DNA from: Chlorophyllum brunneum
Lineage: Eukaryota; Basidiomycota; Agaricomycetes; Agaricales; Agaricaceae
Direction of reading: 5' to 3'
DNA length: 64,000 bases
NCBI GenBank assembly: GCA_963576785.1
Contig: OY756146.1
Coordinates: 930,001-994,000 of the forward strand
Shown: positions 22,980-33,355 of the stretch, one piece after another
Layout: each line of letters begins with the position of its first letter
Numbering within the stretch: the stretch's first letter is position 1
Program-made: the position numbers and the translations under genes
The notes under the pieces: model-generated
Told to the model about the DNA's origin: nothing
The model's database searches: none
What the model saw: only the letters and a program-made list of their open reading frames with translations

Positions 22980-23451
22980 AGGGTCCTCAAAATCCCATTC
23001 CTTGACCATTTCCCTACTTTATTCTGCCATGACGCGTATGGGTTCGAGTTGTACATGGCGTCGCAAGAGGAGAGTCATGAGATACTCAAGGTGCTGGATG
23101 AAGTTGCAGGGTGAGGAGTGGAGATGATGTTCGTATGCAAGAAATTGATTCGACGGTACCCAAGCAGCCCTCCCGATGGGATGAGAATGATCGCACGTCC
23201 AGGACGGAGGCCATCAAGAGTTTTGAGACAGTAAAGTTGTTGATCAGCATCACGATTCGGTTCATCAAGGAACTGTGATTTTGGTTGTGGAAGCGGATGG
23301 GTGATTCAATCTTGGGGTGGAGATGCCATGGATGGATACGGGAGCAGGGAAAGTGTTAGAACATAAGAACTTGCGGGTATTGCATATTGATGAGGGATAT
23401 TTTGCGGTTGTTGGGTGCGAGAGTGTCGCAAAGGAGTTGTGCCGAGAATAA
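22980..23451 (+). pseudogene. Decayed protein-coding gene, unknown (possibly F-box/LRR type)
   Basis: Good coding-like blocks follow each other on the plus strand in shifting frames: PFLDHFPTLFCHDAYGFEL then ASQEESHEILKVLDEVAG; one frame over, DDVRMQEIDSTVPKQPSRW then TEAIKSFETVKLL; then GTVILVVEADG; then VEMPWMDTGAGKVLEHK and NLRVLHIDEGYFAVVGCES ending at TAA 23449-23451. No splice sites restore one frame across these joins, so at least two frameshifts are implied. The last block resembles the end of Agaricomycete F-box/leucine-rich proteins, but only weakly. It could also be an intact gene with introns I have not resolved. Confidence 0.4.
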
Positions 23452-23641
23452 GGTTCCGTTATTCACTCCGAGGACGGACTCAGATGAGCTACGGATTAGA
23501 GCCTAGACCAAAAAATACATTTTGTACCTGACATATTTGCTGTGCCCGGGGACTTGATTGCCAATCAGATACAGGTAGATGGAACAGCGAGGAAAAACAA
23601 AACACCCTGGTACAGTGCTTGCAAGGCACCTGCCAGTGGAA

Positions 23642-24113
23642 CTAGTTGAAGATCTTCTCAAAGCGGGGATCGAACATCATCTCGATGGTGTCATTCACCA
23701 ATTTGAGATCTGCCTGGAGTTAGTATTCAAGAAATCTTACAAGGACAAGGAAACACACCCAGTTTGTCCCCCATATTGATACACGCCATCATCTTTATGG
23801 TCGTGGGATCGGACACAGTCCCCACTACCTCCAAGAACGTATCTTGAACTTCCGCGCCCTGGACTCATGGAAGTCTTTCATCTTCATAGAGAAGACAAGA
23901 TCATACAGGATTGGGCACGACGGTGACTGAACCCCCATCGCTTGTTTCTACGGTAATGTTGGGACCATTGAACTGCCCGATGACGTCGAATCAATTGCAA
24001 AACTGGAGCTATGAATCGCGTACAGAAACGACTTTGCAAGGTAGTCTGACTGTTTTTCCAACGAAATTTGCGAGACGAGCGAAGTTGACGCGTGGAGAAA
24101 GGTGTTCTGACAT
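23642..24113 (-). CDS. RFA3: Replication protein A 14-kDa subunit (Rfa3/RPA3)
   Basis: Four small exons join in phase to give 108 residues. Exon 24024-24113 encodes MSEHLSPRVNFARLANFVGK and TVRLPCKVVS. Exon 23907-23972 gives FNGPNITVETSDGGSVTVV. The third gives GAEVQDTFLEVVGTVSD and TIKMMACINMGDKL. The last gives ADLKLVNDTIEMMFDPRFEK and IFN, stop TAG at 23644-23642. This is the small OB-fold subunit of the RPA trimer: R-V-N near the start, the strand pattern around VETSDGG, the D-T-x-x-E-V-x-G-x-V block and the C-terminal helix used for trimerisation are all present. RPA binds single-stranded DNA in replication and repair. No single open frame reveals this gene; it appears only after splicing. 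Confidence 0.85.
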
Positions 24114-25453
24114 GGTGAGATGGTGGATGTCCAAAACCACGTCTCGTATGAGCGCGTCCACAGCGTGGGAATCATGTTCCCAGCACTCCGCCAGCCCATA
24201 TATACGAAACATTCTTGTATCGGTTGTGCTCCCTGATAATCTAAAGCTTCTCTCCCAAAAAAATTGATGCTGTATAACTGAAATCACACATTTGCAGGGC
24301 TCATATAGTTCTTCCTACAACGCCAGTGTCCCGTGAGAACAACATTGTGGATAGAACAACTCACGCTTTTCGTCAATTGCATCGATTGCTCTGTTCACCT
24401 AGGCATATGTATCCCAACTTGGTACATGGACTCGCCACATCTCGCGTGCAACACGCATCTGCCTGGGGGAGAAGAGTGGGCCGATCCACCACCCGACCCA
24501 CCCCCCGACCAGTGGAAAGAAGGATTCCAACAAGTTCGTGATGAAGCTTGAAATGTGGTGATCCATGATGCGTGATCCACGATGGCTAGCCGAAGCATGA
24601 CCCCATGAGCTTGGAAAGCGTGAAGAGGTGCCGAAGGCATGAAGATTAAATAGAGCGTGAATCTAATATCTTATCTTCCGTATCTTCTTGCCTGTTATTA
24701 AGTCGAAAAGGCCTTATTCTGTACGGGATGATTCGATTGTATTATTATGTATGAAACCAAACTCATGCAAGGAAGAAGATGATGAAAAGTATATACACGT
24801 CCCAGTAGGATCAGCATTTTCTAACTAAACAAATAAAGAATAGAAGTCATTTACTATCAATACATCACCACTGGATGAACCACGACCCCCTGCTTCTGTG
24901 TGATACAATGGCCATTGCGACGCAGAACACAAACGAGATAGGAGGACAGTTCACTAGACTTCAACGCTCCATCAGTTACAATGTCGCCAAGCCTCGATCA
25001 AATGGCCGATTCATCCCGATCATAGATGCGTGCTCGATATTTTGCAACTAACCTGTGACGCTCTGAAGAAGTCCTTGAAGGTGATGGGGCCCGGAGTAAC
25101 CAAAATTTTAGCCAACTACACTTGGTCTGCTTCTCAGTCCAGGTGATCCGGTTCTAAATGATCATTACTACTGATACTTCCTAGTATCGCTAACCTCTAT
25201 CGTTACTCTCCCGCCTAGTTAGGACTTCGTGCTAAATGCTTCTACTTATGGCTTCGGTACTAGTGTTGAAACTTGATTGATTGATCACTGTCAATTCATT
25301 CTATTAGGCTGTAGCTATTATTGTTCGAAGGGGTATGTAACGAATGTCGACCAGGTTGGACGTCAGCACAGATGTCTTGAAATATTACCGGGACCACTCT
25401 GGGGCTGTCGGAATGAGTTCTCGTTCTCAGATGATATTCGTGATTCACCTACA
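24114..25453. other. Intergenic; one unexplained plus-strand open frame near 24298-24551
   Basis: The region upstream of RPA3 must hold its promoter. A plus-strand frame ending at TGA 24551 encodes EEWADPPPDPPPDQWKEGF and could be the last exon of an unrecognised gene; another frame of the same DNA reads HIVLPTTPVSRENNIVDR, which also looks protein-like. I cannot decide between them. From 24560 to 25453 the DNA is A/T-rich and I see nothing. Confidence 0.35.
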
Positions 25454-27037
25454 TCAAGAGTAGGAATAAGAATTATTACCACGTAGCGCGCCTAATTCTC
25501 GACTTCCGACGCCACTTTGGCTGCTGTGCCAGGGCGCCTGCTGTAGTTCTTGCGTGTACTGTATCTGCTGTCGTATGTGCAGGATAACTCTGCAGGCCAA
25601 TACCGAGTGAATAACGCGTTCCATCCTAGGCGTAGAAAAACATGAGTACATGCACGTCAAGAAAATGGCCACTGGGACGAACAATACTACCAAGTTCATG
25701 TACTCGTCCTGCGGGCCACGCTATTGGTATGTGCAAATCATAGATGTATGGCTGACAACTCACCGGAAGTTTGAGGATCACCAGAACGTTCAGCAAAGAA
25801 AGAACTGTTCCAGAATATATGAGCACTCGGCCTGGATTTAGACCAGCTACCTACCGAAAATATAGATATAATAGACAATGCCTATGGAATCACGGAGTTA
25901 GAAACCGGGAAATTACCAAATACTTGGATCCTCACCATCGCGATAAACGATTCGCATCAGATGTGAGTCTCCTCCATATCTGACTAATGACATGCCGGGT
26001 CAGCGATTTCAGGCGTACGAGTATCCCATTTGCTTACAGGTTGATACGGCTCGGATAACCATCAAAAGTAATATTCCTTGTCATCGCCGTCAGCAAATTT
26101 CTGGTATAGAAAACTTGAGAACACACCTGCATCATAGACCATCAGCATTATATATAGAACAGAAAAGAATGATTTTGTGCCGCTTGGAGTACATCTGAAG
26201 AGTTGTGGGGCGGGTGAGGGCAAATCTACAGCACACTCAGATAATCAGTGGGAAAAAGAAATGTTGGACAGAATACGTACAGGTTACCGATCTCAGATAA
26301 AATACAAGAGCAACAATATTCACTGCCCAGACTGCACCAAATGCTGAAAAGATCAAAAACCCCATCCGTTTACCCCTCCCCCAAACTGCCCAGGTCCTCA
26401 TTGTGAAAATTACTGAGATTCCGCGTGAGGGGCATGAATATGAACGAGTTCTGAGTGTGCGTACATTCGACACCAGCCATTCCTATGAGGAACATCCCTG
26501 ACGAAACTAGGATCAGCATCTGTTGTCGAGTGTACAAAACGGTATAGCTCACAAGCTGTACATTCATATAACGGTTTACAGGCTGCCGCTGGAACTTTCC
26601 CGAATTCATCTACAATTTATTAGACCGAGATAACTTGTGCTTAACAATAGACTTACAATACAGGATGATCGACGAATCAATGAAAGGCATGTACCGAGCC
26701 AGAAAATATAAGGCCTTTGTGAGATTCCACCGCGAAGGCCACAGGAGGCTCATCTCCGTGTCGAGCATTAAAAACAGCTCCACGACCTATCAAGCATCTT
26801 GCTGTGAGCCTAGAAGAGAGATTAAGAGGTGGAACTTACCATGACCGTAAAACTAGCGACTTTCATACAATCAAATTAAACATCATCAGTTACCACTAAT
26901 GGAACCCACACATACCACTGGAGTACTGATGACACTGTGAGTAGGCGGGCACCTTGCGAGGATGGGAAAATACGCACTTTAACCTCCTGGAATCTCTTGA
27001 CGCCGATGGCGAGCGCTGCAAGTGGACCGCCGTCCAT
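25454..27037 (-). CDS. DUF6533-type seven-transmembrane protein assembled from many micro-exons
   Basis: Start MDGGPLAALAIGVKRFQEVK (ATG 27037). Two tiny exons, 19 nt (26916-26934) and 20 nt (26840-26859), encode CHQYSSVASFTVMV. They lead in phase into VVELFLMLDTEMSLLWPSRW and NLTKALYFLARYMPFIDSS, the diagnostic DUF6533 block (D/E-x-E-x-x-x-x-W...K-x-L-x-x-x-x-R-Y-x-P). Later exons give FSSGMFLIGMAVIFTMRTW and AVWGRGKRMG (TM plus the R-T-x-A-V-W-G-R loop), FSVLYIMLMVYDA, MRIVYRDGIVYYIYIF, VLSLLNVLVILKLP, DEYMNLVVLFVP and MERVIHSVLACRVILHIRQQ. All are typical positions of the Agaricomycete family. About eleven exons. Function unknown; predicted plasma-membrane receptor-like topology. The exact last exon border is uncertain. 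Confidence 0.72.
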
Positions 27038-28436
27038 CTTCAGAGGTAACACGAGTATGAAATGCGAAAGGCGGGGGGGCGGGAAGATTATGGAAAGAAC
27101 GAATGTGATATACTTCTCAATGAACGTCTGATGGGGTGGCACTTCATTTTCTCTAACGGTATCACTTATGGATCTGACGTTTCGTATCCATCTCGCGTGT
27201 GGATAGGATAAAACCGAACAACATCCTGTATTTGGTCTGATCTGAGCGAAAATCTCTGACAGCGGTCGCGAAATCATCGCAGTATTTGAGTTCACCTATT
27301 TTTGAGGTGCGCCAGAAGTGTGTGTTCGGCAGATGATTCCTATCGACGTGTCCCAATAAAGCCATGTGTACACCCACTCCAAATAGTAGCGATGGGTAAA
27401 AAAACGTGCCAAGTGATTATCCCGTGAACGTAGTGGAGATGGAGCCTGTCTGACGTGGTATTTTTGACTCGCCTTGAATCCCGACTAGATCTTGTAAGGT
27501 CAAGCGTCGGATACCAATATTGATGAGGACGAGCAAGTAGGAACTTTAACCATCAGATCGGGTGTTGAAATTAATCCCCCATGTGCAGTGCGCACAGCAG
27601 CGGTGCCCAACCGTGTGATTACCATGACTTCGAAATATCAGCAGTTTCGATTCACCTTGACTACACACTCCGCCGTAGAATGCACACGCTAGGAGGGGGC
27701 CTCAGTACCCAATCAGGAAGTCGTCTGCTCACCCTCATCCTCCGAGGAAAGAGACCGCTCGACTTGGGGTTTGCAACACAGACAGTTCACGGAATTACTC
27801 TATACCAGCCGCACAACTCATTCGCTTGAGAAACTGCTGTGGTGTGAGAATGGGATCCCTCAGAGCTTGAGCCCTTCTTAGAATTAGTGGGAGTCCAAAT
27901 GTTGGTGGATTGTGTTGACAGAAGCTGCCTTGAGGATAGCACCAGTTTCTTTGGCGCTGTGGGAAGAGTCGGATGTAGAATCCATTTTTTTCCATGACCG
28001 ATTCGAAGATGCGCGATGGAGGCTGGGAATAGGAAGGACAATTGGGTGCGCTATTAAGGAAACACATGACCCACGTAGAAGAGCGTTGAGGTTGAACCAA
28101 TCGGGGGCTGGCGCTTTTCCTTGATGAGACAGTGTGAGTGACAAGCAGGTTTGACATGTGAGGAGGTGTTTTGATGTGGCGGAATCAGCCGGGGCGAGAG
28201 ATCTGAGCGATGGATGCCTTCGCCCCGTAGGGTATGGTCGAAAGTTGGGTGTTGCTACTGCAACTAATGCCGAGACATTGCTCCTGCTTAATACATCACC
28301 TTAGCCAGAGCTATCAACAGCAGCCTTGTTTCAGATTTGTTGCCCATCAACACAAACAAGCTTGACTGTATATATACTTGGTTCGTTCATCTAATGACTG
28401 CAGCACTACCGTCCTTGTAAACCCCTCCTTTAGAGT
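27038..28436. other. Intergenic with a minus-strand open frame at 27884-28144
   Basis: A minus-strand frame starts MSLTLSHQGKAPAPDWFNL and continues with a possible intron (donor GTTTCC, acceptor CCCAG) into DSTSDSSHSAKETGAILKA; three frames of the second part are open, so the model is not reliable. No family fits. TATATATA at 28369-28376, about 65 bp before the hydrolase ATG, may be its TATA element. Confidence 0.3.
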
Positions 28437-29720
28437 ATGGCAACACCTGAGGCACTCACCGTAAACCTCCCTGACGAAACGCAACTCACCTACTTCGATT
28501 CTGGCCCAGTTCCGGACTCTGAAGATTTCACGACTTTAGTTCTGCTTCATGGGCTTCATTTCAATGCTTGTATGCCAGAATTCTCCTTGAGCTATGTTTT
28601 TTTACCTAATATCAACTCAGATGGGTTCAAGCACCTCTTCCCGTTAGCACGCGAACGTAACCTTCGTCTCGTTCTTGTTCAGAGAAGGGACTATTCGGGA
28701 TCTTCGAAGTTCACCGAGGAAGAAATGGGACTTCTTCAAGGAAACCCAAGGGTTTTCTTCCAAAAAGCGGGGGCGTCGTTGATCAACTTTGTGCACCACC
28801 TTGTCAAGGAAACCCATGTTTGTAAACCCACCTCGGATCGTTCGAAGGGGGGAATTGCTATTGTAGCCTGGTCCATGGGCACTTCTTACGGGGTGTCTAT
28901 GTTGCTTGAAAACAACATGGTGGACAAGGTGGCCTATGCCGCTATTGAGCCATACGTTACTACGTTAATCATTTACGGTAAATTTATTGGTTCTAGTAGT
29001 CCGCCATCTGATTCTGATTTCTAGATCCGCCTTATCATGCACTTGGCTTACAGCCTGATGGAGAAATGCTTTTTGGTCCGTTCATGTTGCCCCCTGAACA
29101 ATGGGTGGATGCCTTCCGATCTTGGGTTTCCTCCTACTATGATCACCCTCCCAAGTGGGACGGAACCACTGCTAAGCTGGACGGACGACAACACGCAGAG
29201 AACTTTACGGTCAAGTCTTGGACCCCCGCCCAGCTAAACGAATGCACGCAAGATTTTCCTCCCTCGGAGTTTGTCATGCTGTAAGTGTAACCGACCCCGT
29301 TCTATTCTTCGGTGCCTTGAACGTAAGCTTTCACTAGGATCAACCCAACGGTTCAATCCCAGCTGGCAGAAATTACCACGGAGGTCTTCTTTGATCCAAA
29401 CTCTAAGGCAGTGGCAGACAGACCATTCCCTCGTACTCACATCGCCTACATCCATGGGAAGCGATCAATGTGGATGTCTGTTGTCAGCAGGCATCAGTTC
29501 GAAAAGAAGCGGTCAGAGTTTCTTGCCCTAGGCCGCGGGGAAAATTTACGTCCAGTGTCCTTCAAAGATGTGGAGTCGGGTAACCACTTTGTAAGTTCTT
29601 GCGTCTCCAGTTTTTTTTTTGGTACAGACTGATATTCATTAAAATGGTAACTTTTAGATACATCACGACTTCCCGGAAGATTTCATGGATATGGTGGTAA
29701 ATTGCATACGTTCGCAGTAG
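28437..29720 (+). CDS. Alpha/beta-hydrolase fold protein
   Basis: Start MATPEALTVNLPDETQLTY (ATG 28437), stop TAG 29718-29720. Four introns splice cleanly in phase: after HGLHFNA, in TLIIY|DPPYHALG, in FVML|INPT, and in GNHF|IHHDFPEDF. The fold markers are visible: LVLLHGLHFNAYGFKH (oxyanion HG), RLVLVQRRDYSGSSK, the nucleophile elbow IVAWSMGTSYG (A-x-S-x-G in place of G-x-S-x-G), and the catalytic His region GNHFIHHDFPEDF near the C-terminus. About 350 residues. No signal peptide. It resembles the Agaricomycete AB-hydrolase-1 proteins of unknown substrate. It is the only clearly intact plus-strand gene between 21 and 36 kb. Confidence 0.85.
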
Positions 29721-30139
29721 TTGAATCTGCGTCCGATCAAGCTAAGTGGACGGCGCTCGTGTAGACCAACGATTTGCTTTGTGAATGAATCGACAAGGTG
29801 CTTGGTACTGTATGGCCCAATAAACTTTGAGTGATCACATTAGGCATTGGAGGACGACTATGTCCCGTAATAATCTTGAGTACAGTATATCGAGGGTGGA
29901 CCACCGAATCACTCCAGCCTTCAAAATCTTCTCATGTGCTCCATGGAACCCTTTCTGACACTTTTGCCACACCACTCGTCAGCATTTGTCATTATACTTC
30001 GGTCAGTGTTAGTAATGTGGGTGCAGAGATTTCGAATCTTCATCAAGCCATTCGACGATGTCTGATCCCATACCATATAGTATAGCTCCTCTCGGATCTT
30101 TCCCCATCGGGTCTTTTATTGACCCCCTACGTTTCAACA
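29721..30139. other. Intergenic, no feature seen
   Basis: Convergent space between the hydrolase and the 7-TM pseudogene. An AATAAA-like signal (CCCAATAAACTTTG) at about 29816-29830 probably serves polyadenylation of the hydrolase transcript. Confidence 0.4.
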
Positions 30140-30942
30140 ACTACGAAGAGGGCTGGCCAAAAGCCCTCCCAACGACAACTTAGTAAATGATCAGTCTTCG
30201 AGGAAGTCGTTGTCGGCTCATTGGACTGCGGTTTGAACGAAAGTCTATACCTGACTCGCGCAAAAACACACAAGGTAGCTGTTCTGAAGAATCCATCATT
30301 AAGAATTCCAGTGGCTGCAATCATTGCGACGAGGATAATAATAGTAGCAGACGAGGCCAGAAAAATCCCCGTAAGGCATGTGTTGCAGTATAGGAGCCTT
30401 TTCCCAGAGACATGTAACGGCCAAAGTGGGCGAATGGCAATATAACAAGTTCCGAAGAGGTTCAGAAGAACACTGGAAGCGAAAACTTTGATGGCGCCGA
30501 CTTCGACCGAGTATGGTGCCGATGAAGCCACAATCAAGCCCCCACTCAACACAGGGAACCCGGTCACATAGTATATCTTTACTTATGTTACGGGGAAGAG
30601 GCAAAGTGAAAAGGTCCAAAATACCATAGCACACCTTGATCGGCTAGGATCAAGGGAGTATAACATTGCCAAACCTAATGATCATGAGGACTAAATGGGA
30701 TAAGGAACGTTCATTACTCAGAAGGATGCCGTTAGTTATGCTTGCGATAAGCAATGAAAATAGATCAATGAGGACGAATAAAACCGAATCCACACGTCTA
30801 CGTGAGGAGGTTCCGCGGAAGAGAAAATAACAAGCAAGTTGGCCCAGAGGAAGATACATATAACCATTAGATTAAGAAGTCCATCAGTAAACAATATGCT
30901 GAGCGTGAACCCAATAAAGGATGAAGGTCGAAGCGTGTACAT
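30140..30942 (-). pseudogene. Pseudogene of the unnamed 7-TM family
   Basis: Blocks follow the order of the intact copies at 36915-38009 and 49888-51000. GFTLSILFTDGLLNLMVICI matches their TM1 (LGILFAGGLLTLGIICI). A frame change leads to VLFVLIDLFSLLIASI and a stop after FGNVILP; the LADQGVL that follows is the degraded TDGLLVWRC site. Then IKVFASSVLLNLFGTCYIAI matches the conserved VILNLFATSYIVIR helix, followed by TGIFLASSATIIILVAMI. In the last exon the family motif LxxYQVAxG reads LIIY-stop-VVVGRAFG, the stop TAA at 30182-30180 replacing Gln. Two frame breaks plus this stop argue for a dead gene rather than missed introns. Confidence 0.65.
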
Positions 30943-32105
30943 GTTCGGGTGGTATAATCTTCATGTTGGGCCCCGAACGCTTTAGGCAACAGCCTGTATT
31001 CGCACTTTTCAGAAGACGCGGAAGTGTCTTCGGCGTGTTTTGGATTGAGCTAATCACCGTGTTCTATAAATATCGCAAATCAGAACGAGATGGAGTGTGG
31101 CCCGTTACAAAACTGCACTAGTTTCTACTAGTGATTGCATAGAACCCTAGGTGGCTTGATACCGAAGAAGCAGCATATCCTCTGAGCGAATATGAGGCTG
31201 ATCGGACTAGTGGTCAAGCGACCACCCCGGGCCTTGCATTGCATCTGTGTATAGCGCATACCTCTCGCCCCGCCCACATATGTTGTTCGACGAAGGACGA
31301 CAAGGTGAACCATGTGCCTCGTTGGTTCCCTTCGCCCTCTCTTTTCTGCATTCTTATCGATAGACTTCTCAAGAGGTCCGATTTAGTGCCGTCATCAGCC
31401 TTGATTAACGTTGATTGGCAGATGCTGATGTAACTGCCTGGAGATGGGCATGAGCTCCAGTACGCCCATCTAGCCTAGACCATTCAGCGGCTGAAAAGCC
31501 TTTTCCGTGAAACTGATCCATTGTGTCAACTTGACTTGCAGCCGCAATGGGCGCGCGGTCACGGGTCCAAGGTGCGAATCGATTCTTACAACCGTCAATA
31601 ATCATAGATCCTTTCTCCGAAGCGGGCCATTACTGAGCCCCTTTGTAAGTGCAGAAGAGCAGTGGTATAGACATCTCAAAAAGGATACTAGATGTGGGCG
31701 CTGTAATCCCAAGGAATGACGATGGCTGGGTCCCCGAATTCAAAGTTCCTCGTGGCGTATCTCCTTGGATCTGGTCATTTGTCTTGGAAGCTAGACTCTA
31801 CCAGAATAGTTCATTCTCGGTTTGATTATGGATTATGCGGACTCAACAGTCGTAAAATTGTACAGTTTTAGTACCGGCCATCATTCAGACAACGGTTTTG
31901 GGCATTGTGGCTAGCTCTCTTTCCCCTCAACCCTGATTTCTTCCTTTTGCATATCAACTGCCCTTCCTGATGTTACCTGTTGGATGATTCAAACGGAGGC
32001 AAGAGACTGTTGGTCACCCTCGTTGTCAGGACGCACATAAAGAGTTCTTGAGAACCAACACGCCTGATATGCAACCGCGATGGGGGTGTCTACGGCTCCG
32101 GAGGC

Positions 32106-32312
32106 ATGTTTGTTGCGATTCTCATAGTGGCGACTATTGTTGTCGGTACATTTATTATCGCGGACAACTGCAGCAGGGCGGGCTGTCTGCGCTCCGTTCC
32201 CGAGATAAACCCTCATTACGTGTCGGTGGTGGAAGAAATGGGTCCGAAGTGGCCCGATGCTGAGAAATCAACGGGCGCCAACGCAGAATTTTGTCGCGAA
32301 TACATTCAGTAG
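32106..32312 (+). CDS. Small open frame with an N-terminal hydrophobic segment
   Basis: A 68-codon frame starting MFVAILIVATIVVGTFII, a strong membrane anchor or signal-like segment, followed by NCSRAGCLRSVPEINPH and a polar tail ending CREYIQ at TAG. Three Cys follow the membrane segment. The start codon at 32106 is GTT/ATG ambiguous in context (the ATG codon lies at the head of MFVAIL). It matches no family I know and may be a fragment of a decayed gene. Reported because the hydrophobic block is cleaner than in surrounding chance frames. Confidence 0.2.
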   Translation: MFVAILIVATIVVGTFIIADNCSRAGCLRSVPEINPHYVSVVEEMGPKWPDAEKSTGANAEFCREYIQ

Positions 32313-32939
32313 AGCGTTCATTCGGGTACCGTACCTCCCAGGGTGGGTTGTTTTGGGGGGAGTGTGTGTCGAGGGGACGACACCATATTTTAAGAAGAAT
32401 TTTGTAGGTTCACCGTAAGAAAAGACTGAGTTTTCGGTACTTGCCCATTACGACAATCCGGAGATATAGAGGAAATATTCGCGCATTGCTCCATGATCTG
32501 GAATATTTAGAATCAATATCTAGGATACGATGAACCATGCAACGCTGTCAAACCTCAGGACATTGTACCAGACAAAGCTGAATAACCTAGGAGTAAACCA
32601 TCCGTCGAGCCAATGAGAAAAAGTGTACCAGGTTCGCCGTGCGTGTCAAGTTGTCTGAAATTGCACGATTATTTTGGTCAGAGTTCAGGATGTAAATTAA
32701 ATGGATGTGATCCCAGATAAACTCCACGATCCCAAGTCTAGGTTAATAAACATGACCACAGTTACATATTCATGCAAGCGCCCAAGTTTTCAAAAAGCTG
32801 GACCATGTCTCGGCGATAGAAGACCCGTGCACATGGTACCAACAGTGAGTACGCCGTCAAGGGCGACAACACCCGCTCCAATTGGCACCATCAGCGAGGC
32901 ACGCCGTTCACTTACTTCTATCTCCGGAAGTATCTTCAA

Positions 32940-33140
32940 AGCGAGCAATTGAAGATTGTGTGGCGGGAAAGGAAGACATTCGATATGTTAGGTTCGCAAT
33001 TGTGTTGGGTATTAATCGGGTGGCGGCTAGCAAGAAGTTGATAGGCACGTTGATATTGACAGCTTGTGGGGTACTGCGGAGCGCGCAAATGTTGTATCAT
33101 TCGTACGTTCCTGGTTCCCTGTCAAGGAAGTCCAAATATT
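32940..33140 (-). pseudogene. Faint remnant of the unnamed 7-TM family
   Basis: A minus-strand segment encodes YNICALRSTPQAVNINVPIN followed by FLLAATRLIPNTIANL. It lines up with QHLCIAGILLESAAINVPV of the 50-kb copy and VVGMLLESAAINVPI of the 37-kb copy: the A-x-x-INVP core and the helix after it are shared. No other exon of the family could be found nearby. This could be coincidence over about 20 residues. Confidence 0.25.
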
Positions 33141-33355
33141 GACGTCGTGGAAAGTTTTACACAGAATTAAACATGATATACACATGATAAATCAATATTA
33201 TGACATGTGGAATGGGTGTACGACATCGATAGAAATTGGAATATGCCATTCGTCCGTCGAGTATGCACCAAAGATTCAACTTGAACTCCCAAGGCTTCAT
33301 TACAGTATTCGAAAAGGATTACGTCGTATCCGATGTACATAAACGAATGATTGTA

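Larger units (their letters stand above)
30943..33355. other. Gene-poor accessory segment
   Basis: Apart from the small frame at 32106-32312 and the faint 7-TM remnant near 33 kb, I find no coding chain here. Both strands carry many stops and only short frames. Composition is not strikingly different from the genic flanks by eye. No terminal repeats or transposase/reverse-transcriptase motifs were recognised. Confidence 0.4.

Noticed and set aside
20771..33355. A transposon graveyard explanation for the gene-poor block
   Set aside because: I found no terminal repeats, integrase, transposase or reverse-transcriptase motif; the identifiable remnants are ordinary fungal gene families. A repeat-library search would be decisive.
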